Counted from the first letter of the stretch, positions 11,596 to 23,885 are shown. The stretch: DNA of 64,000 bases from Delphinapterus leucas (GCF_002288925.2 NW_022098072.1:17067023-17131022); one strand, 5' to 3'. The notes: generated by a model not told the origin, from the sequence alone. Program-made: numbers and translations.

Positions 11596-13349
11596 ACGTG
11601 TCTGATGGTGTTGCCGTTGTACCATTTTCTCAGGACCCATGTGGTTAATTTTGGAGCTCTATGCATCAGGACTTTCCTAGATGGCACATGCTGGCCTCTG
11701 AATAGTGATTTAGTAAGCATTTGGCTTCTGGTTCAATCATTCCTTCTTTCTTTCTGAGTTATTTTCACGTTGGGTAGACCTGACGGGCTAGCAGCTATGA
11801 CATCTGGCAGGAGAAGATGATAATATCTCCTACTCTGCATTTTGTTCCTTTGGTGTAATTATACGAAGATTATAGATTAAACCTGTTCCTAGTTATTACA
11901 ATTCCCTCTTTGAAACCCCAAAAATGAGGGGTTTCATTCTATACAAAGATCTTTTCATTTCCTTTTGAACAGAAACTAACTAAAATTAGCTCCAAGTCAT
12001 TACTGGGCTGTCAAAATGAAAGTGCCTTCAGCATACCCACTTCCTGTCAATACTACCTCACAAAACTAGAATCATTTAAGCCTTCTCACAAGTGGCAGTT
12101 AGGAAGAACATCGTTGTGTTGTACCTCTCTGGTTTACTGAAGATCGTATTGAGATAGTTTGTAAAAACTTGGGATACTGTCTCTTGATGTTTACAATATA
12201 TTCTACTTTTATTTACATATACTGTTTTGTTTTCAATACCTCTGGTAATTACTACAATGATTAATAAACATACAGATGTTTCCTTTTAACCCACAGAAAA
12301 GTTGTTCTTGTTTTGTTGTTTTGTTTTGTTTTCTTTCAGGTTTAGTAGTAATTTTTATCCCAATATTTACGCTAAAATTATGCTTTAAAGAAAGCTTAAT
12401 TTTTATCAAACATGCATCTTTAATGAAGACAACAGTCATCATTAAAATTTTTTTAAATCCTTTAGAATACTCACTAAAACACCGTCTATCCTAAAATCTA
12501 TATGCCTCTAAGGCCCTAAAATCTATATGCCTGTAAGATAACATTGAAAAAAATTCAACCTGTTTCTGCTTTTTTTATACAATGAGGAAAATATAATTTT
12601 TTGTCTCTGAGATATTTGATTATTTTCCTAAATTTATCATATTTCTGTTCTTTTAATTATGTATAGAAAGTTCACAGCAATGATTTCTTCCAAATATTAC
12701 AGCCATCTTTACAGTCCTTCATTGTATGTAGAGACCAGTTTAGTATATAATTTATATTCTCAAACCTTAATATATATATTCCATGGTTCCAATTTCTGAG
12801 GGTTTTTTTTTTACTAGCTGTACCTATTTTCATAATAAAACCAGTCATAGCCCTTAATGATTAGATACAGATTAGAGTGATGAAAGAAAACCGTAAGCAG
12901 AGAAAGAAAGTAAAAGCACTTATTAATTTCTCTCAGAAGCTGCTTCTTTATGCAGTTGCACTCAGGGAATCAGAAAAGATCACATTTTCAGTAAAATCAT
13001 ATTAAAACAATTATAATGACAGCATGAATATATACTGCAATCATGAGACATTCAAAATTCTCAGAAGTTGTAAATATAGATCTGAAGACTATCAGAAATA
13101 AAGTATATTTAACTAAAGTATATCATTGATTAAAGTCTATCTAATGTTTAAATGTTGAAGAATATAAAAAGAAAGAGTCAGGTATGAAAAAAACATGAAT
13201 TTGTATCTCATAATATTATCCAACCACCAAGGTAACGACAGATTGACTACAAACCATGGGGAGAATTGGAATGTCAATTCTTAGACTCCTAAATGTGATT
13301 CTATGATAATAAACACATCATTATAACTCAGAGTAATTTGCTTCTATGC
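11596..13349. other. unique AT-rich sequence
   Basis: About 1.75 kb with no recognised gene or repeat. It contains a TTTTG-rich run (12306-12330). The short open frames on both strands between 12233 and 12494 overlap each other and look accidental. Confidence 0.45.
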
Positions 13350-13440
13350 AAAGTATTGAATGCCTACTCTGTGCATAGAGAAAAAGTCACTATTCTTTGC
13401 CTCAGGGAATTCACAGAGTAATGGGAAATAAAGACAAATT
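13350..13440 (-). repeat. possible L2 fragment
   Basis: 'gaatgcctactctgtgcata' followed by 'cctcagggaattcacagagt' resembles the reversed L2 3' end. It is short and diverged, so the call is weak. Confidence 0.5.
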
Positions 13441-14260
13441 CCAATGGTAAATACATTTTTATGAATAAATTCTGCACATTAATAAAAGACATGTGTGCTT
13501 CTGTAATTTATAATTACAAACAAGTGATCTTTTATATTAATAATAAAAACCTCCGTTCCAATTAGGCACTAATGTAGAACAGTCACTCACTTCCCATCTG
13601 CCATCCCATTTGCTAATGTGTACAGGAAGAAGACAATTAGCTGTTGAGTGCCACAAACTAGATATTCTCTTTTGCAAAATAAGTGTTATGAAATGCTTAT
13701 AAAAGAACATTTGGTGAGAAGAAATGAGGTTATGAGCCTTTGTTTATTCCACATTAATATAAAAATTTCCTGGTTTCGTAACTAATGAATTATAGAAAAT
13801 CTTCTGTGGTATCTCCCCATCCCAAGCACGTCTCCTAAATTATGTTGAAATTTTAAATAATGAATCATCACCCACTCCAAGAAAGTTCATGTAGGATAGT
13901 AACATTAATGACTACCACGATCCTCTTATTCAGGCAACATTAGCTGACACCTTCATAAGTAGAATGAATGTGTACCACAGTCTTCCCTCAAAGGAAGTCT
14001 ATACCAGATAATAGGAAAGGAAAATGGAATAGGCAGCATCATCATTTGCCCAGATGCCCACTTCCACACAAGCAAAAGGCTGAACAGAACTTGCAGCACG
14101 ACTGTTTCTGTAATTTTAGTAATTCATAGCAACTAGCCTGCCCTCTTTAAAGCCAAATTCCCTCATGGACTCTCTAGCTCATTGTAAATGGCTTGATTTA
14201 CTTTGTGTTGTATATAGAATATGCCTGGCACAAGCAACCTTCATCTTGCATCTAAAGGTT
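13441..14260. other. unique sequence
   Basis: Nothing recognised beyond AT-rich single-copy DNA. Confidence 0.45.
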
Positions 14261-14277
14261 AAAAGAGCCCCCCCTCC

Positions 14278-14522
14278 AGAAGGGGGTGGGGAGGGATAAA
14301 TTGGAAGATTGGGATTGACATATACACACTACTATATATAAAACAGATAATTAATAAGGAACTACTGTATAGCACAGGGAACTCTACTCAATACTCTGTA
14401 ATGGCCAATATGGGAAAAGAATCTAATAAAAGTAGATATATATATAACTGATTCACTTTGCTGTACACCTGAAACTAACACAACATTGTAACTCAGCTAT
14501 ACTCCAATAAAAATTTTTTTAA
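14278..14522 (+). mobile_element. L1 LINE 3' UTR, heavily truncated
   Basis: A sense L1 3' end of about 245 bp with 'cactttgctgtacacctgaa' and 'ctatactccaataaaaattt' at its terminus. Target duplications 'aaaagagccccccctcc' (14261-14277) and 'aaaagagtccccctcc' (14523-14538) flank it with small differences. Confidence 0.95.
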
Positions 14523-14538
14523 AAAAGAGTCCCCCTCC

Positions 14539-15394
14539 CCCAAATATAATCCAACCACCATATGCACAAATATTCATCAACAAGGCAGCCACCTAATGTG
14601 AAGTTTAGCAACTACATCCTAAGATACATTTACCAGGTCACTTCAGAAGCTGCCTGCCAGTCTTAAAAACCTCAGTCTCTAGGTGATACCCTTTACCCTC
14701 TAGGTCTCGTGTGGAATTATCCACACCTAGTTGTTATCATTCTGTAACCTATAGACTAAATGATCACCTAACCACCATCACGACACTGAATATACAACTG
14801 TGAAAGAATACTAATGAGCTAGCCGCAGGAACTTCTATTAAAAAGGGGAAAAGAAAAGGCAGGAAAGGGACAGAATAGTCAGGAGTGGGGAGGTGGTAAT
14901 TTTTTAATTTCCAAATACCCATGCACTGAAAAAGGAAAAGAAACTGAAGGGTAAGGGAAGCTACCTCTTTCATCTCTGCAAGTGAACATGAGGCTGGGGC
15001 TGAACTTAGACTTTCTTCTTCTGTAACCTGTTCTATGTTCCTCCCACCTTCTGCCAGCATCTCACAGGACCTGGGTCTGTGGGATAAGCCAATGTTCCTT
15101 CCCACTGGAACTGAGCCCTCAGTGGCTCACTTAAGACTGCAGTACTTTTTCGTTTTTTTGCAAAAAGCAGGAAGCACTGTTTCTTTGGCAAGATCAAATA
15201 AATTGGCCAACAACATAGTCCTCGTCTCTATGTAGTTCCCTAACGGTATAAGAAGCCCCCAAATATCCAGATAGCCATCTCAGGTTCAACTTTAGTGGGA
15301 TTGTTATAAAATTCAGACAAGGCTGACAGTGTGCACCATGAGCTGGCTGGTCCTGGATGCCCAAGAGAAGAAGCTTCCCGTCCTCTGCCCTCGA
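14539..15394. other. unique sequence
   Basis: No gene or repeat recognised. A 113-codon minus-strand open frame (14764-15105) has no recognisable domain. Confidence 0.45.
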
Positions 15395-16300
15395 TTCGTT
15401 CCACTAATTGGACAGGGAATCACTTGTCCATTTGTAAACAAGTCCTGCCAATGTTACCTCTTCATTCTCTTTCAAAACCATGCCCTCCTGGCCCCTCCAC
15501 TGCCACAGCTCTGGTTCAGCTCTTCACCTTCCTCTCAGGGTTACTCATGACAGCTCCAACCATGCCCTTATCACACAGCCCTGTAAGGGACGTTTTACCT
15601 GTCTGTCTATGACACAATATCTTAGAAGCTCCCTGAGGGCAGGCATTGTATCTTATATGACTTTTTCTACCAGCACATTATAAACTGCTGGACACACATT
15701 AATCAAAAAAATTTTTGTAAAATGAATGCGTCTCTCAGCTTTTCTCCTCCCTCTTACCAGTCCAGTCTCGCCCTTCTAATCTAGCCTCTACAATGCTACT
15801 AAAATATAAACCTGATCACTCATGCACCTGGAGAAAACCCCTTTATGATACCTAAAAGCTTTCAGAATAACGTTCAGGTGTTCATACCTACCACCAGTCC
15901 TGTCTCTGTCTTCTGCCTGCCCTGGGGGAAATCTCATTAGGCTCCGACCCTACCACAAACCACGCTCTCACGGGCATACCTCCAAGCCTTCATTCATTCA
16001 AGCAGTCCCCTCTGCCTTAGATGCCCTTGCTACCTTGATTCCCCAAACTAATGTCTTTATCCTTCAGCATTCAGGTCAAGTGTCAGTCTCTCCAGGAAGC
16101 ATGCCCTAACTCTTCAGTCTGGATTAGATGCTTCTCTGGGCTTTCAAAACATTCCAGGCATACGTTTAGCCAAACATTTATCACACTGAATGGTAATTTT
16201 CTTTTGACTTATGCATGGCCCCACTTAGACTGAAAACTCACTTAGGCACAGTATTTGGGAATATCAGTTGTTCCATAAATTGACAATGAATATAAGAATG
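15395..16300 (+). repeat. L2 LINE, with a second L2 end nested inside
   Basis: Sense L2 running from the late ORF ('caagtcctgccaatgttacc', then 'cagctctggttcagctcttc') to the 3' UTR ('gcattcaggtcaagtgtcag', 'ctccaggaagcatgccctaa', 'tttatcacactgaatggtaa'). Between about 15551 and 15735 lies a separate L2-like 3' end ('agaagctccctgagggcagg'). The outer L2 resumes after it in consensus order, so this looks like L2 inserted in L2. No reading frame survives. Confidence 0.8.
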
Positions 16301-16329
16301 AATATAGAAATGACATGATTTGTCATTTC

Positions 16330-16505
16330 CAAACCCACTATTACATTTGAGTCTCACTTTAGTCTCATGAAATTAAATGAACAGATACCAGAATCCTTAT
16401 TATGATGATAAGAAAACAAAAAGGGCATCTTCCACAAGATTATACCATTCGTAAATCAAGGATCTCAGTTTCAAATCCAGGTCCCTCTGGCTTCAAATGC
16501 AGTCC
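16330..16505 (-). repeat. MIR SINE fragment
   Basis: A diverged antisense MIR. 'ccttattatgatgataagaa' and 'tcagtttcaaatccaggtcc' sit where the reversed core and tRNA-related half are expected. Confidence 0.55.
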
Positions 16506-17247
16506 TCATAATGTCAGTATTCAAGGATGCCTTAGCACCTCACTGGCACAGAAATGTAGCAACCTCATGGACCAAACTGCCTGCAACTCACTCCACACTC
16601 TACGAAGTACTTGGCTATTAACCTCAACATGCCTGAATTATTCTGCTTTTTCTTCACTCATCCCTAGTCAGCACTATGCTGACCCTGTCTGTATAGGTGG
16701 TTAACTAATATGGTTACAGCACAGTGCTAAGGAGAGCAGAATTAAAAGGTTAGGACATGTCTATGAAGCTAGGTTGGATTAATTTGTCCAACACTACACA
16801 CACCTTCTTAACTCGCACCAACTTCCTGGCAAACAATGTATCCTTGGCCAACAGAGAATGGTTGAGATAATGTGAACTGATCCTGGCAGATCCAGAAATT
16901 TGTTCATTGAACTGTGCATTCTAAAGCAAATAAGAAATTGAAGCAATTCTAGAAGCCAATTACTCTGCATTTCCAGGAGTGTCTTACCAAGCGAGAGAGA
17001 GAGAGAGAAAGAGAGAGAGAGAATTTCCTCCAGATTTTGAAAATATTTACTCACTGGACTTCTGACATCTGTGCATTACTGCTACAAAGAAAGTTAACAT
17101 CACCACACTTTTAAGTCCTCAATATTACTTATCCACACCATTTTTTTCTCTCTCTCTGCTTAAGGTTTTTGTAAAGTGGAAGGAGTCTACACACTGCATT
17201 TACTGACTGATTCAAAGAAAATTCCAGAACATTTTCAAAAGAAAAAC
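16506..17247. other. unique sequence with a GA microsatellite
   Basis: Single-copy DNA apart from the GA repeat listed separately. No coding potential seen. Confidence 0.45.
16993..17022. repeat. (GA)n microsatellite
   Basis: Thirty bases of GA dinucleotides with one 'aaa' interruption. Such tracts are often length-polymorphic. Confidence 0.95.
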
Positions 17248-17510
17248 TATAGTAACAATAGCTCCTATTCATAGAGTATGTACTCGGTATCCAGCACTGT
17301 GACAGGGGCTAAATATGTGTTGACAATTACAAACTCAAACTACATAAAGAAGTATTATTTATCTACTTTTACAGGTGGGATAACTGATGTGCTGAGAGGA
17401 TATAGAGCTTTCCCAATATCTCAAGTCTGCTAAGTAAAAGATCTTAGACTTTGAATAGGTGTTATCTAATTCCAAAGACCATGCTTTATGCCACTGCACC
17501 ACTATGGCAC
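17248..17510 (-). repeat. MIR SINE
   Basis: A nearly full antisense MIR: 'atagctcctattcatagagt', 'tctacttttacaggtgggat' and 'ccatgctttatgccactgca' follow the reversed consensus in order. Confidence 0.8.
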
Positions 17511-20034
17511 GTAGTAAATCCTCAATACTTTTGTGTAAATGAACCAGCTGTGGCTGAACCTGTTGTTACCTTAAGATGTTGAAGCTATTCATAAAAATGA
17601 AGCTTACTGACACTGCACCAGATATAACTGTCCAAAATACTTTGTTAAGGAACATACTTCAGGCTTTTATCACATTACTTTCACCTCAGTGAAAGTACAC
17701 CTCACCCAGGACAACCCTGAATGTTTAGTTATGCTACTAGTTTTATACCTAATCTACCTTTTTCATTAAAATCCAGTGAAGCAGACAACTTAGATAATTA
17801 CTGCACAATCCTCTTAATTAAAAACTTTAGCTTCTAATTAAGAGTCATTGTTTATCTCATCAGGAAACAGGATTCATGACAGAGTTGCCCTTTTGTTAAT
17901 TTTTTAGGCTTTTTTGAGGCTGGACATAGCATGTGATACTCCTACCCATGTGAGCATTTGTGTTTACACATGCACATATGCTTGAGTATATTAAGGAATG
18001 TTTTAATTGTATCAAAGGAAAAAATTAATAAAAGCATGAAACCCAATGGAAACACTCTCAGTGAAACCCTTGACCCAGTACTTATGTCTCAGCTAATTAC
18101 AAAATGTTCAAAAGTGAATTATTTATACCTCAGTTGCTAATCGGATACATAATTATATTCACAAATGAACAAAAGCTGCCTTAAAACTTTTTCTCACAAG
18201 TTATGCATTTAAACAAAGATTGCTGAATATCTACTCAAGTTTAGGCAGCATAAAGAAATTATTATTATTTCCCTAGACGCCCATTTCTGGAAACTTTCTT
18301 TTCACCATGAGAATCAGGCACATAGGACTTCAGAAGTAAGTCACAGTCTCCTTGGAACAGAGGAAACCCCATCCATTCAGATGTTAAATACAACCATGAT
18401 ACATGGTCCCTTGGGGATCCCAGCTTCATTACTCACTGCTACTGCACTGCAGCCTCCAAGTGCACGTGTTGTCCCGTAATTCATAACCAAACACTGGCAA
18501 GAGCTTTAAGTCACTGTCCTTTGCCTCAACAGTAAGAGACCGTTCTTTAAACCTCACGATGATAATTCATGAATCCATTGCTCTATTAAACTTGGATAAA
18601 ATTAATTATTGGAATTGGCTTAAGGATAATTTCAATGTTATGCATAGAACCACACTAAAAAGTTCCTATGTGGAAATATTTGGCTTCTATCAGCTATGAC
18701 AATGACTAGCATGGCCCTTCACAAAACTCAAAGTTGACAACAGACAGTTTAAATAGTTTAAGCTGAGGTGGAAAAAATCCCAATCAAATTTTCCATGCTA
18801 GCAGTTATCTGACCTAAAAGGTATGGAGAGGGGGAAGGGGAGGTAGAGGCAACAAATAAAGTTCAATTCATTATCTGCAACAGAGGTTGTAAAACCGTCC
18901 TCTGAAGAGGAAAGATGCAGGAATTTGGGGAAGTGACAACCTGCCCCCAACAACAACAAAATGCTTTCCTTTTTTCCCTCTACAATTCCCATTGCCCTCT
19001 AACCCCAAGAAGAGTGGACACTATAGCTTTCTAACAAACTAAGCAAATACTTACTTAGCACTTACTCTTGGACGATGGGCTAGGATGATTGTTAAGTGTT
19101 CAGCATCTTCCTTAAGGACTTCAAAAATCACTTTAAATTGGAAAGGGGACCAAGATCGAGGGATAAAATTTAAACTTTCCCTTGAAAAAGTCTTGAAAGT
19201 AATCACTGCTCTCAGTATGAAAACAAGATGGAGATAGAAAAGACTTACAATCTAGGGTGGAGTATTTTTCCTCCGAAGTTAGTAAACACACCTGATTATA
19301 CATATCAGGCTTCCTTTCTCTGAAGCATCATTCCTAAGACATAAAACAAACAACACAAAAGCATAGGTTTAAATATGCATACGAGTCAGACTTCCAAATG
19401 AAAATTCAGACCTTTACACAAATTCAGAGGTGCATTTTATTCTGGAAATGATTTGTAGATAGTTCCAGATGTTTTCCCTTCCAGAAAACAGTAAACTCTG
19501 CTTAGCATCCATTCTGGCGGTGTAAGCAATGGCTCTTTTTAAATCCTGTCTGCGGCACCGTAGCCCACTGTTATTACAGCCATTGCTTCACCTGAACCTG
19601 TGCTGTATATTGATGCTGAAAGAATCTGCTCAGATAAATTACTGACTGGCAGCAGATGAGCTGATAAGGAGAGCATCATTATTTTGCAAAATGGTCAGTG
19701 CAGGGTGCTGTAAAGTAAAAATATAACCAAGGGATGCTTCACAGACGTAGCACATCTTATGGCAAAGGACCTGATGAATAATGGGTCTCTGGAGGCCGTG
19801 CACTCTACTTTCCTGCACTGACGGCGACACACAGGACAAGGCTATGCTGCTGGAAGCATCCGGCCACTGGGGTTAATTGGCTTGTAAATTCTTCTGGCAG
19901 CAGAATACTGATGGCTGGATAGACGGATTATTAAAATAAAGGAGGACAAGGGGCATAAATGAGAAAGATTCTTGGATAGGTGTTGAGGCTTCTCCTGCCT
20001 AACTCAGCTGTTAGGAAAGATGAGGATAACTAAT
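17511..20034. other. long unique stretch, possible regulatory DNA
   Basis: About 2.5 kb with almost no recognisable repeat. A 9-bp inverted repeat with a 4-nt loop lies at 17676-17697. The part near 19500-19960 has a more even base composition and closely spaced E-box-like (19653-19658) and GATA-like (19632-19637, 19662-19668) motifs. No frame looks coding. Any regulatory role is inference only. Confidence 0.4.
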
Positions 20035-20745
20035 AGCACAGCCATCGTTTCTTGAGTACTTACTAGGTTCCAAGCACTGGGTGTGCATACCCTGATGGTT
20101 AATTTTACGTATCAACTTGACTGGATCACAGGGTGCCCAGATATTTGGCTAAACATTATTTCTGGGTATGTCTGTGAGTATGTTTCAACCTAAAAGTAGC
20201 ATTTGAACCAGTGGACTCTGTAAAGCAGATGGGCCTCCCCAGTGTGAGCGGCCATCATCCAATCCATTGAGGGCCAGAACAGAAAACAAAGGTAGAAGAA
20301 GGAAGAATTCAGCCCTTCCTGCCTGACTGACTGAGCTGGAACATCATCTCCTGCCCTGGATATTCCTGGTTCTCAGGCCTTCAGACTTAGACTAAATTAT
20401 ACCACTGGTTTCTGGGGTCTCCAGTTTGCAGATGACAGATTGTGGGACTTATTGGCTTCCATAATTGTATGAGCCAATTCCTTATGATAAATCCCTTCCT
20501 AGATATTTCCTACTTGTCCTGTTTTTTCTATAAAACCCTGATTAATACATATATATTCATTTACTTAATCTATGAGGAATACTCCTATGAGGAAGATATT
20601 ATTATTCTCATTTTATAAAAAAGGAAACAGCCTTACAGCAGAGAAGTAACTGGCCCAAGTTATTACATGGCCGAGATAAAGAATTAGAACTAGTACTGCC
20701 TGATTCCAAAACCTATACTCTTAAGCACTTGGCTCTTCTGAGTCT
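20035..20745 (-). repeat. MIR SINE split by an LTR
   Basis: Antisense MIR sequence flanks an LTR. The left part is 20035-20090 ('gagtacttactaggttccaa'). The right part is about 20561-20745 ('ttattctcattttataaaaa', 'agaagtaactggcccaagtt', 'taagcacttggctcttc'). The parts are collinear with one MIR once the LTR is removed. Confidence 0.75.
20091..20560 (+). mobile_element. MaLR/ERVL-type solo LTR
   Basis: About 470 bp that begin 'tgatggttaattttacgtat' and end '...ctgattaataca', giving TG...CA ends. It contains 'caacttgactggatcacagg' and a poly(A)-signal-like 'gataaatccc' near the 3' end. This is a widespread mammalian LTR. I place it in the MaLR/ERVL group but cannot assign the subfamily. No internal retroviral genes are present. 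Confidence 0.75.
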
Positions 20746-21427
20746 GATATTCAGAGTATCTTGGAATAAAAATTTACAATTTTCTTAGAAGGCAAGGAGT
20801 TGCAGTTGCCAAAACAGAGGCTTAAAATATATATATTAAAAAGAAAAACAGGAGGCACTTAATTCCATTCTTTAAAAAATCACCCAGTAGCAAAAAAGCA
20901 AAAAAATTCCATCCATAGAATAAATCTTTCTAGTTTTAGCAAAATAATTTTTGTGAATTTCACATTATACTTTTAGCATCATTAATGTTAGCAAGCATGA
21001 GTTGACCAGGTCAGTCCCCCATGAAAATATAGATAATGTTAAAATACAACAAAGCACATCTAATGGAAACATAAGTTATTGACATTTCTCTCTGTTTGTA
21101 AATATATTTATCCACCTGCACCCCAATTGTGACATGATTTATTTAAAAGGAAGTGGAGACCTTCAGCCAATTTGGTATAAGTCTCATGTTCAGAAAGTGG
21201 TAAAATTACCCTAGAGAAGTGGGCAATTTGTAACAATTATATAACTTATTTTTATTGACCAAATAGAGAGAAGATGGATGGACGGATGGATGGATATACA
21301 GATAGAACAACTAAAGGGAATTTTCATTTAAAAGAAAACATTTCAGATCCTTAAAACTTACCTATTCCTAATTCCCCAACATACCATTTAGTCCCCACAA
21401 GGCAAAGCAGACTATATTTAGCTTAAT
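20746..21427. other. unique sequence with a GATG microsatellite
   Basis: Single-copy, AT-rich DNA. A short 'gatggatggacggatggatg'-type tract lies at about 21272-21295. Nothing else recognised. Confidence 0.45.
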
Positions 21428-22240
21428 AATTTCCTACTGCTGCTGTAACAAACTACCACCACAACACAAATTTATTATCTTACAGTTCTGGAGATCAGAA
21501 GTCCAAAAATGGGTTTTTATGGCTAAATTCAAGTTGTTGGCAGAACTGCATTCCTTCTGGAGGCTCTTGATGAAAATCTGTTTCCTTGGCTTTTCCAGCT
21601 AAGAGAGGCTGCCTGTATTCCATGTCTTGTGGCCCCTTCCTACATCTTCAAAGAGCACCACTTTAACCTCTGCTTCCATCATCACATCTCCTTCTCTGAC
21701 TCTGACCCTCTTGCCTTCTTTTTATAAAAACTCATACGGGGCTTCCCTGGTGGCGCAGTGGTTGAGAATCTGCCTGCCAATGCAGGGGACACAGGTTCGA
21801 GCCCTGGTCTGGGAAGATCTCACCTGCCGCGGAGCAACTGGGCCCGTGAGCCACAACCACTGAGCCTGCGCGTCTGGAGCCTGTGCTCCGCAACAAGAGA
21901 GGCTGCGATAGTGAGAGGCCCGCGCTCCGCGATGAAGAGGGGCCCCCGCTTGTCACAACTAGAGAAAGCCCATGCACAGAAATGAAGGCCCAACGCAGCC
22001 AAAAATAAATAAATTAATAAACTCCTACCCCCAACATCTTCTTTAAAAAAAAAACAAAAAAACAACTCATACGATTATACTGGGCGCACCTGAATAATCT
22101 GGGGTGATCTTCCTATCTCAAAATCCTTTACTTGATCACATCCACAAATTTCCTGTTGCCATATTCACAGATTCTAGGGATTATAGGATGTGGACATCAT
22201 TGAAGAGCCATTCTCCTGTTTACCACAAACTCTCTGTAAG
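21428..22240 (-). mobile_element. MLT1-like MaLR LTR, carrying a CHR SINE
   Basis: An antisense MaLR LTR. It begins 'cctactgctgctgtaacaaa', passes 'tctggaggctcttgatgaaa', 'tgtcttgtggccccttccta' and, after the SINE, 'cacctgaataatctggggtg', and ends '...cctgtttaccacaaa'. Removing the SINE at 21739-22063 restores a continuous LTR. No coding sequence is present. Confidence 0.8.
21739..22063 (+). mobile_element. CHR SINE, intermediate or mosaic form
   Basis: A sense CHR SINE with target duplication 'aactcatacg' (left copy ending at 21738, right copy 22064-22073). The first 200 bp resemble the short CHR form. The 3' part ('caactagagaaagcccatgc', 'caacgcagccaaaaataaat') belongs to the long form, while the repeated 'ccacaactactgagcc' segment of long copies is missing. 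The tail is A-rich and imperfect. It may be a distinct subfamily or a deletion derivative. Confidence 0.95.
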
Positions 22241-22364
22241 ACAACCACTGCTACTGGCTGGGGGAAGGAGGAGAGCCAGGATCTTCGTTCTCTGAGGAGG
22301 CTAACTTATTACTAATCACAAAGGTGGCCAAAGGGAGCTAGACCTCAGGGATCAGCCTCAGCAC

Positions 22365-23885
22365 TTCTCTTATATATTCACTGCCTTTGGTGATCTCATC
22401 CAGTTTCACAGTCTTAAATACCACATACAAGCCAAGGATTCCAAAGATATCTCTCCTGATTAAATTCTGTATCCAACGGCCTCCTCAAGACACCCACATG
22501 TATGTCTAGGAGGCACCTCTGACTCAACATGTCTAAAATTGAGCTCCTGACTCCTCCTTACCCAAACCTGTTTCCCTCACAGTCTTTTCCACCCTACCCC
22601 CCTTATTAGCAAATCTCTCCTTCCAGTTGTTCAGACCAAAAACCTTGGAGTTACCCTTGACTCCTTTCTTACTTTCACAGGCTCCTTCCAATCCATCAGT
22701 AAATCCTGTCGGCATTCCATTAAAAATGTATCCGGAATCCTTTTCCTCCTCATCTCCTCCCCTGCTCTCACTCTGATCTAAGCCACCAGCATTCCTCTCC
22801 CGGGTTTTTGCAATAGCCTACTAACTGGTCATCTTCCTTTCCCCCGTCCTCCCTATGGCATACGCTACACACAGCAGCCAGCGTGGTCTTGATGAAACCT
22901 AAGTGTAGTGGATGCTGGGGTTGTGGGGGTGGCCGGGGCACAGCCCAGATCCTGCCTTCAGGATGGAGTCACCTGCTACCCCAGCAGCCGGGAATGATGG
23001 ACGCCAACGTCTTACATTTGGAATCCCTCTTGGGACTGCCCTCATTCAACAGGCGCTGCCTCGCTGAAGTTTATGCCCTTCCTTAACGTCTAACCAAGGA
23101 CTAATTAATGTGGGGATACAAAAGCCCCACCCCTTTTCCTCAACTGGGGATGACTCTGAGGGGCTATGCCGGCTCCAAGACTCCCTGTGGATCATTCGAA
23201 GTCTCCGTCTCGACTGTACCGCATTGCAGCTTCTTCCTCTGCCCGGTCCTGCCCAAAGCTCCCTCAGAGGTGTTGTTGCTGAGAACATTTCCAAAGTATA
23301 TCTACTGCACACAACCATACATCTCAGAGCCTGTTTCCAGGAGAATTCAACTTAAAACACTCCATCAGATTACACTGCTCCTCTGGTCAAAACCCTCCAA
23401 TCATTCTCCATTTCATATAAAAACCAAAGTCCTCACAATGACCTACAGGTACTAATGGAAATGGGCCCTGTTGCCTCATCCCCTACTACTCCTGTCCCCA
23501 CTACACTGGCCAAGAACATGCTAAACACACTTCTTCCACTCCTCTTTCTGGAATGCTTTCCCTCAACATATTCACATGGTTTACTCACTTACCTCTTCCA
23601 AGTTTTGGCTCAAATGCCATTTTCCCAGAAAAGGCTTTCCTGACCATTCTATGGCACTAGAATTGCCCTGCAATCCCATACTCCATACCCTACTTTGTTC
23701 CTCTCCATAGCGCTTACCCTGTCTAACACCCACTATAAAACACTACTTACTATGTGTATTATCTTTCTTATCTCACTATAAGCATTTTGTCTGTGTCTCT
23801 TTCATTTACTGCTGTATCCTCCATGCTTCAAACAGTGCCTGATACATAATAGGTTCTCAAAATACTCGTTGAATGAATGAATGAG
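22365..23885 (+). repeat. L2 LINE, long 3' part split by an LTR
   Basis: Sense L2 including the end of the ORF and the 3' UTR. Landmarks are 'ggtgatctcatccagtttca', 'caacatgtctaaaattgagc', 'gcaatagcctactaactggt', 'tctggtcaaaaccctccaat' and the end 'cctgatacataataggttct' with 'gaatgaatgaatg'. It is interrupted at about 22906-23358. Without that insert it gives over 1 kb of continuous L2, long for this family. The ORF has many stops. Confidence 0.85.
22906..23358 (+). mobile_element. LTR-like insertion in L2 (ERVL type?)
   Basis: About 450 bp that break the L2 between 'gatgaaacctaagtg' and 'catcagattacactgctcc'. The end 'gagcctgtttccaggagaat' followed by 'tcaacttaaaaca' resembles the 3' end of ERVL-group LTRs. 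It is more GC-rich than its surroundings and contains open frames of 67-115 codons on both strands. Those show no retroviral or host domain and look accidental. Confidence 0.55.

Noticed and set aside
22883..23320. Possible CpG island
   Set aside because: Locally GC-richer but too few CpGs. No housekeeping-type promoter features or first exon.
23108..23455. 115-codon open frame in GC-richer DNA
   Set aside because: It runs from an LTR-like insertion into L2, so it cannot be one ancestral gene.
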